Assembly: GCA_026120035.1 (NCBI GenBank)
Contig: JALRME010000020.1
Span: 124,001 to 188,000, forward strand
Source: Coleophoma eucalyptorum
Lineage: Eukaryota > Ascomycota > Leotiomycetes > Helotiales > Dermateaceae
DNA: 64,000 bases
Direction of reading: 5' to 3'
Shown here: piece after piece, positions 54,962-64,000 of the stretch
How the letters are laid out: each line of letters starts with the position of its first letter
How positions within the stretch are numbered: the first letter of the stretch is position 1
Position numbers and translations under genes: made by a program
The notes under the pieces: generated by a model
The model's database searches: none
What the model was told of the DNA's origin: nothing
What the model saw: only the letters and a program-made list of their open reading frames with translations

Positions 54962-57040
54962 ATGAGTTGCACAGATCAAAATGCTCCATATGATGCTGGG
55001 ACAAGGATGCCGCGAGAGAGAAGGAAGTTTATATTGTGCTTTGACGGAACTGGCAATAAGTTCCAAGGTACTGGTGGAGACAGCAATAGTAGGTCAGAAT
55101 TCGGTACATACCTCTTTTCTAACGACCTTTAGTATTGAAAATCTATTCGATGCTTGATAGGACTGATAAAACACAATGCATGTGGACCCCCCAAAATCTC
55201 CCAAATATATACTAATTACTCATTTATAGTTCACTATTACCAGCGTAATTATTAATCCATTCACAGCAACGAAATCCACTAACTTAGTAGCTGGAATTGG
55301 TACCTACAGGAACACCAAGTCTCTCTCCTCACACGGTGTCATCTCACGAGTCTCAAGCTGGTACTCCAAAGCCAAGGACTCTGCCATTGGAACTACACTT
55401 GACGAGCATGTAATGGCCGGCTACCGGTTCCTGATGCGATACTATCAGGATGGCGATGACATATACTTTTTCGGATTTAGCCGAGGAGCATACATAGCAC
55501 GGTTTCTAGCAGAGATGCTAGATCATGTCGGTTTACTTTCTGCTGGAAATGAAGAACTGGTCAGGTTCGTATGGAAGACCTTCGCAAGATGGCAACAGAG
55601 ACATGGCGGAGGTAGCGAGGCGAAGGAGAAGACAAAGGAGATGTTTCACTTCATGAAAGCTTTTCGAGAGACTTTTAGTAGACCTGTTCGACGGATTAGG
55701 TTTCTAGGTCTCTTCGATACAGTCAATAGCGTTTCGAAGGTAGGCTCCTACTCACTGCTGTTGCGCTAAGTGCTAAGATATATTAGTTTGAAGGGGCATG
55801 GATGCAACGATCCAAGTTTCCTTATACAGCTCGAAGCTCTGCCATAACCATTTGCCATGCCGTATCAATTGATGAAAGACGAGCAAAATTCCGACAAGAC
55901 TTGATCTCCCAGAAGGTTGATAGAGGCGTTGAAGGGAGTCTTATAAGTCTAGACTACTTTCGGCGTCGACGAAATCAAACGAGAGCACAAAACCTGGCCC
56001 GCGGAGCCAATGGGAAAAAGAAGCAAGTCGACAAAGACCATGAGAAGGATACCTTGGCCGCACCTAGTCAGGCGGGTAGCCAGCGATTTCGTTCACACTC
56101 TCGAAGTCGCTCCGTCAGCCCACAGACCTCGCACAATCGTACTGCGAGTACAGTATCACTAGAATCACAATCTTCAGCGGATACAGATGCTGCTGCTGTT
56201 GACTCCGAAGACGAGTATGAGAACATGCCCCAGCAAATTACAGAAGTCTGGTTTGTAGGCTGTCATGCAGATATTGGCGGTGGATGGACTCCTGACCCGC
56301 CTGAAAATCTCTCGCTCAGCCATGTGCCGCTGGTCTGGATGCTGCGAAAAGCACAAGAAGCTGGGTTAGTATTCAATCCAGAGAAAATGAGCCAGCTTGG
56401 CTGTTTTTATGATGAGACCGTGGAAGACTTAGCCCAAAACTCTCCAAAGAGTGGTAACGCAGCATCCCGCCCTCCTATTCCGACAATCGAAGTTAATGAC
56501 AGTATCATTTCTTCTGAATACACCAACGCTGCGAGTCACCAAGATGAAAATGACAGCCTTGGGGATATGGATGATGATTCAGTGGGAATAGATGCAGAAA
56601 AGAGAGAACAAAATCGCAAGTTCGTTCAATTCCTCGATCAATCTAGTACTCGTGGGAAGATCCATGATGTGCTTTGTCGAAATCAAGGATCGCCCACAGC
56701 AGCTGTGCTGTCTTGGAACATAATGGAGTTCCTGCCCTTCCGCAGGATGGACTTACGACCGGATGGGTCTTGGAAGGCGATCCGCTGGCCGTTGCCGATG
56801 GGTGAGGTCAGAGATGTCCCATATGACGTTAAGATACATAGTAGCGTCATCAAGAGAATGAAGGCAGACGAGAACTACAGGCCTGGAAACCTGATTCTCG
56901 GAGGTGGCGGTCGAGGAACGAGGAAAGCTCCTGCTGAGGCTGGCATGGGTGAGTGGGTTGTTTTAGAGAAGGGCAAGGGCCATCCTATTCATGAAGTTTG
57001 GGTCAGGGCAAAGGGAGAGAAGTCTACGAATTGCGTATGA
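54962..57040 (+). CDS. DUF2235-domain lipase-like protein (Tle1-like alpha/beta-hydrolase), 629 aa
   Basis: Fungal DUF2235 protein, related to the alpha/beta-hydrolase domain of bacterial Tle1 phospholipases. Exons 54962-55088, 55133-55177, 55230-55244, 55291-55739 and 55787-57040; 1890 nt. Motifs: FDGTGNKFQGT near residue 28, PGIGTY just after the microexon, nucleophile elbow GFSRGAY with Ser126, LFDTVNSV with Asp205, and GCHADIGGG with His372, so a complete Ser-Asp-His triad is present. Between Asp and His lies a low-complexity Arg/Ser-rich insert of about 85 residues (SRSRSVSPQ). Intron 2 has a GC donor (T|GCATGT) and exon 3 is only 15 nt (HYYQ core); both are required to restore the conserved QFHYYQPGIGTY. 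No signal peptide. Confidence 0.9.
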
Positions 57041-58661
57041 GAAACGAATTGAAATTGATGAGTAACGCTGCGGAAGCTACAGACCACACACGTATGTGCG
57101 TTTTGCAGGGTTTCTGGGTAGAACCACTCATCCTTAGTCGATGCATAGCGCCAATTCGTAAAGTGCTGCCAGGAATTTAGGTCGAGTATTATTTCATGCT
57201 TAGTTCTCATTAATATTAGGCAACAATGAAGGAATGATCAAAATCGAATCGTATGTGACTTAAAAGACGAATTTACCAAGCAGCCTTTCATCGTAAGTGG
57301 TGCTAATGTAGGCCACAATGTTTGAGATCCAATTCTACTACCATAATTGATGGCTATATATAGATAAACTTGTTGGAAACAACAATCTAGGGTCTCCAGG
57401 AATATTCTCTGTACCACCAGTATTGTTAATATGTAATGGGTATGTAATATTTATCTTCACTCAGACTTCATCTTTATATGTGCCTCTTCTATCCTCAAGG
57501 CAATCCCATTTGCCTCTACTAGTAAACTATACTACCATCGTTTTGCTACTACAGCTACAACCAAATACTTAACCCTACGCCTCTGTCACCGGAACTTTCT
57601 GGATCTTGCGAGTCGAATCACCCTCAGTTTCATCTGAATTTAACTCCGAAAAGTGCATAGCCGCGGGTGTGATGTTACAGCCCTAAAAGCGCAGTCCGTC
57701 TGTAAACTTCATTGGAGAGGAAACTGTTCGCGTGCTGCCACATAAAGTATTCCATGCGAAATCCTCATCAGAAATAGCTCAAATGCTTCGTGCCCCCCAG
57801 CATTTCTAAATCTCCGTCCCCTACCAGATCGAGACCTGGTCTGGATGGTATGATTCAATTCCGCTTACTAAGCTACATCCTCGTTTTCGTATGATACTAG
57901 CTAGAGCCTCTGGTTCCGTGAACGCGTAGTGTCGTCGCTTTGATCTCAGCTAAGCCCTCTCCCGTCTTCATGCGTAACACTCTCGACAGACTTGTTCACA
58001 GACTACGATACAAACTCAACACAGCTTCATCCCTCCAGAATCGTAAGGAGCAATGACCAAGTTATATTCCAGATGGCTTGTAATTATTGAATTCTAACTC
58101 CTTTTGCATTTGCAGGGAATATCTCTATATTTTGTCGGAGCCGAGGTAGCCACGAAACCATGGACCTCGCTACCTCTTGCAAAGAGACAACCACAATATC
58201 TGCCGACAGAATTACAGCTCCAACGATGATCTCCTCTGTTGATCTCCATAAATCACAAAAGACATCCAGCCCCCGAGTTTATTTTTATACCAAATGCATC
58301 TGAGTATATCTATGACCTTTGTCAGAATGCATGGAAAGACGAGGCCCGTGTCACCACGAGTCTGATCCTTAAACAAACATCCTAGTGAAACACGAAGCAT
58401 GCTGAAGCGCTGTCAACTGTCCCAACTTTGTGACAACCCTTAAGAACGGCTTTATGGCACCTCTTCTTCTTATTCTTTTAGCCAAGCCCTTCATCTGAGC
58501 TTCCTTCCAATTGCACGGCGAACCTGAACGAACTTCCAAACGCAGTTTGCGAGGCCCCTCAGCTGCCAGCCAGCGTCAGACACTCATATTCCCTCTCTGC
58601 CCCCAGTACATCGTGACCTTGATTCTTCTTCATCTGACACTATTCATGTTGAGCCGATGTC
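57041..58661. other. Intergenic region and leader of the acyltransferase gene
   Basis: About 1.6 kb with no supported gene. The last 20 bases hold two upstream ATGs (58646 and 58657) out of frame with the acyltransferase start at 58662. Confidence 0.5.
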
Positions 58662-58698
58662 ATGTTTGTCGCAATCAACTCAAAGTCAGATCTTTTGA
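58646..58698 (+). promoter_or_regulatory. Overlapping upstream start codons before the acyltransferase
   Basis: ATG 58646 opens a frame that runs to 58885 and ATG 58657 one of 13 codons ending at 58698; both overlap the main ATG at 58662 in another frame. If included in the transcript they could reduce main-frame translation. Whether the mRNA begins upstream of them is not known. Confidence 0.35.
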
Positions 58699-60071
58699 GA
58701 CCTGCTCAGGTGGCGAAACAGTGCATAGATTTCTTGAAACCTGCAATCCTCACTCAGCGGCCGGCCAAAAGGGTCACATCAACAGCCTATCTGGACGGCT
58801 TGAGAGGGTTTGCAGCGTTGCTGGTATACCTACAACACCATCAAGGATGGGCACGCCTTACTGGACCAGCCAACGACATATTTGAGAACGCATACGGGTA
58901 TGAAGGTCGATATTACTTCGCGGCCATACCTGGAGTACGGCTTTTTTTTACGGGTGGCCATTTTGCCGTAGCGGTGTTCTTTGTTCTATCCGGATATGTA
59001 CTTTCATACAAACCTGTTTCCTTGGTCTACTCGGGTGATTTCGTGGCACTGGGAGATAATCTTTCTTCAGCGTTTTTCAGACGCTGGCTACGACTTCATC
59101 TCCCGATTATCGGTACAACCTTCTTGTACATGACTTCATGGCATCTTTTCGGGCTTTGGACCGCATATCCAGAACATAAGTCGACTTACCTGGAGGAGCT
59201 TTCGACTTGGTATCAGTACTTTTGGAGGTTCAGTTTCATGTATCGACATATGAAATATCCACCGTGGTTCGAGTATAACGTGCACTTATGGTCAATTCCT
59301 GTCGAGTTCAAGGGCTCTGTCACTATCTATACAACTCTACTTGCATTCTCAAGAGCTTCACGGAACACACGATTGTGGGCCATAGTAGGACTTATTCTTT
59401 ACTTTGTTATCGTGGTAGATGGCTGGTTTTGTTCTATGTTCCTTTCTGGTATGCTTCTATGCGAGCTAAATTTTCTTGCACAAAACGACAATCTACCTGG
59501 ATTTTTCTCTCGATACAAGCTCGAACGGTACAAGACTCCTTTCTTTTATGCTCTTTTCCTAGCTAGTCTCTACCTTTCTGGTGTTCCGTGTCGAAGGACA
59601 GAGGTTGAAATTATACGAGCATCGCCTGGATGGTACTATCTGTCGTTTCTCAAGCCCGAGGCAATCAGAGATAGTAAATGGTTCTATCTATTCTGGGCTT
59701 CAGTATTCCTAGTTGCAGCAGCTCGACACATTCACTGGCTCAAGAGCTTCTTCGAATTGCGGTTTAATCAGTATCTCGGCCGTATATCCTTTGGACTATA
59801 CCTCATCCACGGACCCGTTCTTTGGATACTGGGCGATCGACTTTATGCAGCCGTTGGGTGGTCTCGAAATTTCAACAACGCAGGATTAAGCAGTTGGCAG
59901 AGTCTATTTCCGCTGTCCACGTCTGGGCCGCTGGGGTTGGAATTTGCTTTTCTTGCGCCGCATTTGATACTTTTACCAGTAACTCTTTGGCTTGCAGAAA
60001 TTGTCACCAAGTTATTCGATGAACCTAGCGTTAGATTTGCGCAGTGGGCTTATAAGCAGGCTAAAGAATGA
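58662..60071 (+). CDS. Acyltransferase-3 family membrane protein, 469 aa
   Basis: Multi-pass membrane acyltransferase of the acyltransferase-3 family, which transfers acyl groups to sugars, lipids or secondary metabolites. Single exon from ATG 58662 to TGA 60071, no intron. The family start LDGLRGFAALLVYLQHHQGW lies at residues 45-64 with the catalytic-site His pair. FAVAVFFVLSGYVLSYK follows at about 106-122, then FFRRWLRLHLP in the first loop, HLWSIPVEFKGS at about 209 and a string of about ten hydrophobic segments. The end ISFGLYLIHGPVLWI is the conserved C-terminal helix with His. The acceptor substrate is not predictable. Confidence 0.92.
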   Translation: MFVAINSKSDLLRPAQVAKQCIDFLKPAILTQRPAKRVTSTAYLDGLRGFAALLVYLQHHQGWARLTGPANDIFENAYGYEGRYYFAAIPGVRLFFTGGHFAVAVFFVLSGYVLSYKPVSLVYSGDFVALGDNLSSAFFRRWLRLHLPIIGTTFLYMTSWHLFGLWTAYPEHKSTYLEELSTWYQYFWRFSFMYRHMKYPPWFEYNVHLWSIPVEFKGSVTIYTTLLAFSRASRNTRLWAIVGLILYFVIVVDGWFCSMFLSGMLLCELNFLAQNDNLPGFFSRYKLERYKTPFFYALFLASLYLSGVPCRRTEVEIIRASPGWYYLSFLKPEAIRDSKWFYLFWASVFLVAAARHIHWLKSFFELRFNQYLGRISFGLYLIHGPVLWILGDRLYAAVGWSRNFNNAGLSSWQSLFPLSTSGPLGLEFAFLAPHLILLPVTLWLAEIVTKLFDEPSVRFAQWAYKQAKE

Positions 60072-60908
60072 TCGGTTTGCCTCGATAGCTGTCTGTTGAA
60101 TTTTGGCTTCTTTTTCTAGTTTAGAATTCTCATTTGGGGCATAAATTGAACCAAAGATTTAAATCTCCTCAACATCTGGTGTGGACCCGACGTCACTGAA
60201 ACCTCCAAAATAGGTAGGATTTAGTGAATCTGTTGTCTAATTATCAAAATCGCTGTACTTGCCAAAATAGATAAGACGTATAGTAATATCTAGCCCAAAG
60301 TTATTGGACGACATCTGCCTTGGCAGAGGTATGTCACAGAGGACGCAATGTTCATCATTTATGAATGAGAAATCATTTTCCAAAACTCTCGTCTTCCATA
60401 ACATGTCATGCAAAGTTGTCCATAGCAATGTGGTGGGGAAAGTCCCATCAGAGCACATAGAGTTGCAGGACGTGGAATAGAGGGTAGTTCAGTAGCAGCA
60501 CTACATTTCGCAGTTATCGTCAAGTTTTGGATTGGTTAAAAAAGGTTGTAAAATTGTTGTTTTCTCATAGTACAGCCCAGCTGCATTTATATATGCAAGA
60601 TCCTCGCGACAGAATAGAGTTGAAATCAGGTGACAGCAAGTAACCCCGTCACAGCAATACAACTCGAAATCCACTCCTGGAAGCCTCCAGTGAGTTGGAA
60701 AAAGATTAGCTCTTAGATATCCAGATTCATGTTGACATTAATCTATAGCATAGTGAGTTCGTGTCGAGCAGCCAAGCAGAATAAATGAACGCATATGAAA
60801 CCGAATCCTATGGAAACCTAACAGTCATACTAACAGCACAAAACGCTGACTTATAGTATTGAATATAAAGAAGTACAATAAGGAGCCCCTCAAGAACAAA
60901 GCCAATCA
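60072..60908. other. Intergenic region between convergent genes
   Basis: About 840 bp. A 73-codon minus frame with real ATG (60458-60237, start MCSDGTFPTTLLWTT) is moderately protein-like but lacks any recognisable motif and is left out. Confidence 0.45.
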
Positions 60909-62054
60909 TTAAACATTAGGTAGGTAGTTCCGCAGGGTATCCTCCGGTACATCTTTATACAAATACTTCGGATTTCGTTCAAAAAGCTCCCATGAGGTTT
61001 GTTTCAAGAACGTAATTTGCTCTTCTACCCATGGCTCGACTTCTTCACGCTTTGGCATCTCGCCACCGCTCTGACGAGTCTTGACCCGCTCCATCGCTTC
61101 GTCGATTCTTTCACGCATTTTACTGAGCTTGTGAAGTAGGAAGTGATCTTGTATCAAGGAAACGTCGTGTTGCTTGGAATCAATGCTGCGCAGAGAAGTG
61201 CCACTGTCATCTAGATTGGGATCCGCAAAAGAATAAGACGTGACCATACTCAGTCGCTCCGGAGCATTGATTGCTCGTAGAGCAGCATGAGGAGTATGGC
61301 AGCCTTGCATGACAACGGCTCCTCCCATTTTCGCTCCTCGAGCTTTCAATATCCGTCCATCGGGAGTACGGATTGCTGTCTCGCCGCCAATCATGGTTGA
61401 AGTGTCGCTTAGCATAACCACGCAGACAATTTGAGTGGAGTCTCGATGCCACGAATCGGTTAACACCTTGTCGTACTGAGATTCACTGATAGAAGAAGCG
61501 TCCTGCAGTGGCTTGGACGGCGTTTCTGTCAATTTGTAGACGCCCGCAACTCCTTCAGCTCCAAGTTGCACATTTACGTGGCCCACTTCTCCTCTTCTCC
61601 CAAGGATTTTCAAGGGTAGACCAAAGGCTTTGCTGATGCACTCGGTAGTTGCGGGATGATTCCACATATTGCTGATCCACTTTGCAGTCTGCGCCAGTCA
61701 GTCTCTTGTGCATCTGACAATCAATCAACAAACCTCTTCGTGGGCACCAATATAGGCGGGGGCACGATCCCACGATTTCAAATGCTTATCCAAAACTTCC
61801 TTTCTCAGTAGGTCTCGTCGGATCATGCGGACTCCCTCTTCTGAAAAGAGCTGAAATGGCTCGGTGAAGCACATATCGGGCGTAGTCTTCGGCTTGGGCA
61901 GCCCTAATTCTGTGAAAGAATGACGCGCTGTTGGGGGCTCGAAAGCAAGGTGAATTGCAGGGTCAAATGGTGGCATTTGGAAGTCCATCTGGGACTGGTC
62001 CACTGATGGACCACCATTTGGGACTTGTGACGCTGCTGATGCAACTTCGGCCAT
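60909..62054 (-). CDS. 2-oxoglutarate/Fe(II)-dependent oxygenase-like protein, 366 aa
   Basis: Jelly-roll oxygenase-like protein of the fungal 2OG-Fe(II) type. Exons (minus) 62054-61734 and 61688-60909, 45-nt intron with CTGAC branch; 1101 nt. Start is ATG 62054 (MAEVASAASQVPNGG), not the upstream TTG. Iron ligands: HRD in DSWHRDSTQI (His188, Asp190) and a distal His in GCHTPHAAL (His238 or 241). A later Arg (NAPERLS) could bind 2-oxoglutarate. The C-terminal 110 residues are charged and helical with ERVKTRQSGGE. The protein lacks a targeting signal. Substrate is unknown. Start lies 197 bp from the divergent bZIP gene. Confidence 0.82.
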
Positions 62055-62251
62055 TTCTGATCTTGGGGGTTTAGACAACGCAAGGGCAAGTGGTACAAGG
62101 GACAAAAGAGATTTGGCTTCAGGATGGGGAGAACACTAAGATTATATATAAAGAGCCTCCTTCTGACTATCCCATGACTAGTAGCATATATCCTACTTCT
62201 CTCCACCTCTCCTCCACCCTTCCACCCAAAGATAGAACTGCAGATAGTGGG
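62055..62251. promoter_or_regulatory. 197-bp bidirectional promoter of the oxygenase and bZIP genes
   Basis: The oxygenase ATG (62054, minus) and the proposed bZIP ATG (62252, plus) lie 197 bp apart and must share this region. A TATATATAAAG element at about 62142-62152 sits centrally on the plus strand. If the bZIP start is further right, the shared region is longer. Confidence 0.5.
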
Positions 62252-63357
62252 ATGGAAAGAAAATGGCTAGAAAATAACCAGTTTCGGTTCCACACGCAGG
62301 TAAGTGCAGGATGGAGGTGCGGGAGGATGCAGACTCGGTAGGTAGGGGGTGAGGTCATAGCGACACACCTGGGGCCGCAATAATAGAACACTTCGAAGGC
62401 GCTTGGACATTCACTTGTTATATCTTTGCCACACCCTGCTCCCCCTCCCTCTTCCCCTTCCACCCACCAAAAACCAAAGTACACCTTGAGTATCACCAAC
62501 GGGTCACAAAGGCCCGTAGCAAGCAATTCAGCCATGCCAGAAGCCACCGCAACGAGTTCACCAGCTGCTGGACAGACCATGTTCATCAGATACCAACCAC
62601 AACTCGTACTCGAACTCAAGCCGCCATGGGCCTCCGCCGTCAATTAGTTGGGACAATTGTAGTATTGAAAACTCAGGGACCCCGCTCCCTTCTACAGGTT
62701 CTCTACACACCTCGCCTTATATTACGAACGATTTCCAACCATCCTCTCTCCCCGATGCCCCGTATTCCATCCCTCCAACTTACGACTTCTCCTTTTACGG
62801 GAACGACTTTGTAGCCTGTCCGTCAGAGTCCTTGCTTGACTTTGCGGAATCTCAATGGCAGTCTTGTATTGCCGGTACCATGAATATGCACGCTGCGAGT
62901 CCTATCACAGGTGCTCTCAATTCTGATATTCCAGCTGGATCTCCCAGCCAAGGAATGATGCCCTACAACGTATATGTACACGAACCCCCCAATAATGTTT
63001 CAGGTACGTGCTACCTTCCAGTATATTGTTTACGCATCATAACCTTGTTACCTAGATCAATTTGTACAACATCAACTAGCTCGTTCCTCCGAGTCTTCTC
63101 TGACCTCAAAGTCCCTTTCACCTGGTGATTCAAACGCTACCAGCAAGACTCCCCCGGCCAACAGCTCTCGCATTGAAAAGCGTACCAAAAATACACTTGC
63201 TGCTCGTCGCTATAGACAAAAGCGAGTCGATCAGATGAGCGAGCTGGAGCAAGCTTTGAAAAGCACCGAAGAAGAGCGAGATGGGCTGAAGGTTCGAGTT
63301 GCAAGACTAGAAGGCGAGGTCGAGACGCTGAGGCAGCTACTACTCGCCAAAAGCTAG
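62252..63357 (+). CDS. bZIP transcription factor, GCN4-type, about 273 aa (N-terminus uncertain)
   Basis: Nuclear DNA-binding regulator. The C-terminal bZIP is certain: basic region RTKNTLAARRYRQKRVDQ and a leucine zipper with heptad leucines (MSELEQALKS, LKVRVARLEG, VETLRQLL), ending at the TAG at 63355-63357. The main exon ends at 63003; the next intron is 52 nt (63004-63055) and joins in frame. The reading frame upstream is open back to 62520 without an ATG, so an upstream exon is needed: 62252-62299 (start MERKWLENNQ, donor GTAAGT) to acceptor at 62531 joins in frame, giving 822 nt, but the 232-nt intron is long. The activation region is Ser/Pro/Tyr/Asp-rich (DFSFYGNDFVACPSESLLDF). It is not CPC1 itself, whose basic region differs. 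Confidence 0.85.
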
Positions 63358-64000
63358 ATGTATCCCCAAACCGATTAGCTGAGAACTCCCAAGGTTACAC
63401 TTCGCAGTCGCTAAGAGATTTGTGAGCTTCGGACGATGTCGGTATAGTGATCATTGGCTCAAATGTTCATGGCCATCACATCGGCAAAATAGGTTTCTTC
63501 ATACAGACATGGCATTTAAAGGGAAAAGTTTAGCCACACTTACAGTTTAACCATCTGCTTTCACTTGGCGACTGTCTTGATCTTCATGGAATATTAGTCT
63601 CAATTTCAAAAATGCACTCGTTATATACATGATTCTATAATTCTGGAGTCCCCTTCTGCTTCTCTGATCAGTGTCTATCTCATTTTCCATCACAATGAGT
63701 CGAAACGACTCTGAGGCCTCTGGTGAGCGTCGCCGTGTAGCCCATCGTCATTGCTCCAACCAAGTCTATTGCTGAGACAGGCGACTAGTGTGGTCAGCAT
63801 CGGCACTACACACACCCTTGTTTCGCCAAGGTGTACATACGGCATGCCTATTGGACACAAGCATGCAGCTACCGGGGTAGTCAGGATGAGTCGAAATGAG
63901 TCGACAATACAGTATCAGTCAGCTTCGTTTTTACTCGCAGCACCACAAAGCTTCAGTGGCCACCGCGTCTATTCCCGTGCTGTTTCATCGCATCAGTGGT
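63358..64000 (+). other. Right end: possible start of another gene and GAGTCG repeats
   Basis: No complete gene. An ATG at 63695 (MSRNDSEASGERRRVAHRH) opens 26 codons and contains a GTGAGC donor, so it may be the first exon of a gene leaving the window. Nearby are a perfect inverted repeat GAGTCG-AAA-CGACTC (63697-63711) and a second GAGTCGAAATGAGTCGAC (63888-63905). Confidence 0.3.

Noticed and set aside
62534..62647. Frame MPEATATSSPAAGQ as bZIP start
   Set aside because: It is in a different frame from the bZIP and ends at 62647 with no room for a fungal intron that would join it.

Overview
The window is nuclear DNA of a filamentous ascomycete (Pezizomycotina). The evidence is short 44-60 nt introns with GTRWGT donors and CTAAC/CTGAC-like branch sites, gene families typical of moulds (a PTH11-type rhodopsin-domain protein, a fungal DUF2235 lipase-like protein, a YIL108W-type metallopeptidase, a secreted SurE) and intergenic gaps of 0.2-3 kb. 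Overall character suits a Leotiomycete-like fungus, but the species cannot be fixed from sequence alone. I see no rRNA, tRNA, CRISPR array, intact transposon or prokaryotic operon.

Layout. 1-1.25 kb: 5' part of a GIT1-type glycerophosphodiester transporter on the minus strand, running off the left edge. 4.1-6.8 kb: an orphan disordered protein of about 833 aa. 7.9-10.96 kb: a four-pass membrane protein and a 112-aa Cys-Cys/PPxY protein. 11.3-13.9 kb: degraded sequence with an 83-bp tandem duplication. 14.2-15.1 kb: a Ser/Pro-rich disordered protein. 15.4-20 kb: weak or decayed coding traces and a 59-aa single-pass membrane protein. 20.4-21.85 kb: a PTH11-like protein. 22.5-24.3 kb: a pseudogene trace. 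24.4-26.9 kb: SurE-like phosphatase and a mitochondrial-type SDR. 27.6-31 kb: molybdopterin synthase large subunit and an RBM5/RBM10-like splicing factor sharing a 226-bp divergent promoter. 31.5-36.85 kb: an intracellular GH3 beta-glucosidase divergent from an MFS sugar transporter, a likely beta-glucoside uptake and cleavage pair. 37.6-41.7 kb: CECR5-type HAD hydrolase and cytosolic aspartyl-tRNA synthetase, converging. 43.1-45.7 kb: metallopeptidase with a jacalin-like C-terminus. 46.6 kb: an 88-aa two-pass protein. 48.1-49.8 kb: an L-domain single-pass membrane protein with PPxY motifs. 51.7 kb: small secreted cysteine-containing protein. 52.6-53.5 kb: carbonyl-reductase-like SDR. 55-57 kb: DUF2235 protein. 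58.7-60.1 kb: acyltransferase-3. 60.9-63.4 kb: 2-oxoglutarate/Fe(II) oxygenase-like protein divergent from a bZIP factor.

Exon models were built by hand from splice signals, reading-frame continuity and remembered family motifs. Most genes close to an exact multiple of three. The most unusual structures are two GC-AG introns (in the molybdopterin synthase and DUF2235 genes), a 15-nt microexon in the DUF2235 gene, and a PTH11-like gene that is intact only if a weak-donor 57-nt intron removes an in-frame TAG. No clear biosynthetic or defence cluster is present; the only convincing functional pairing is the beta-glucosidase/transporter.
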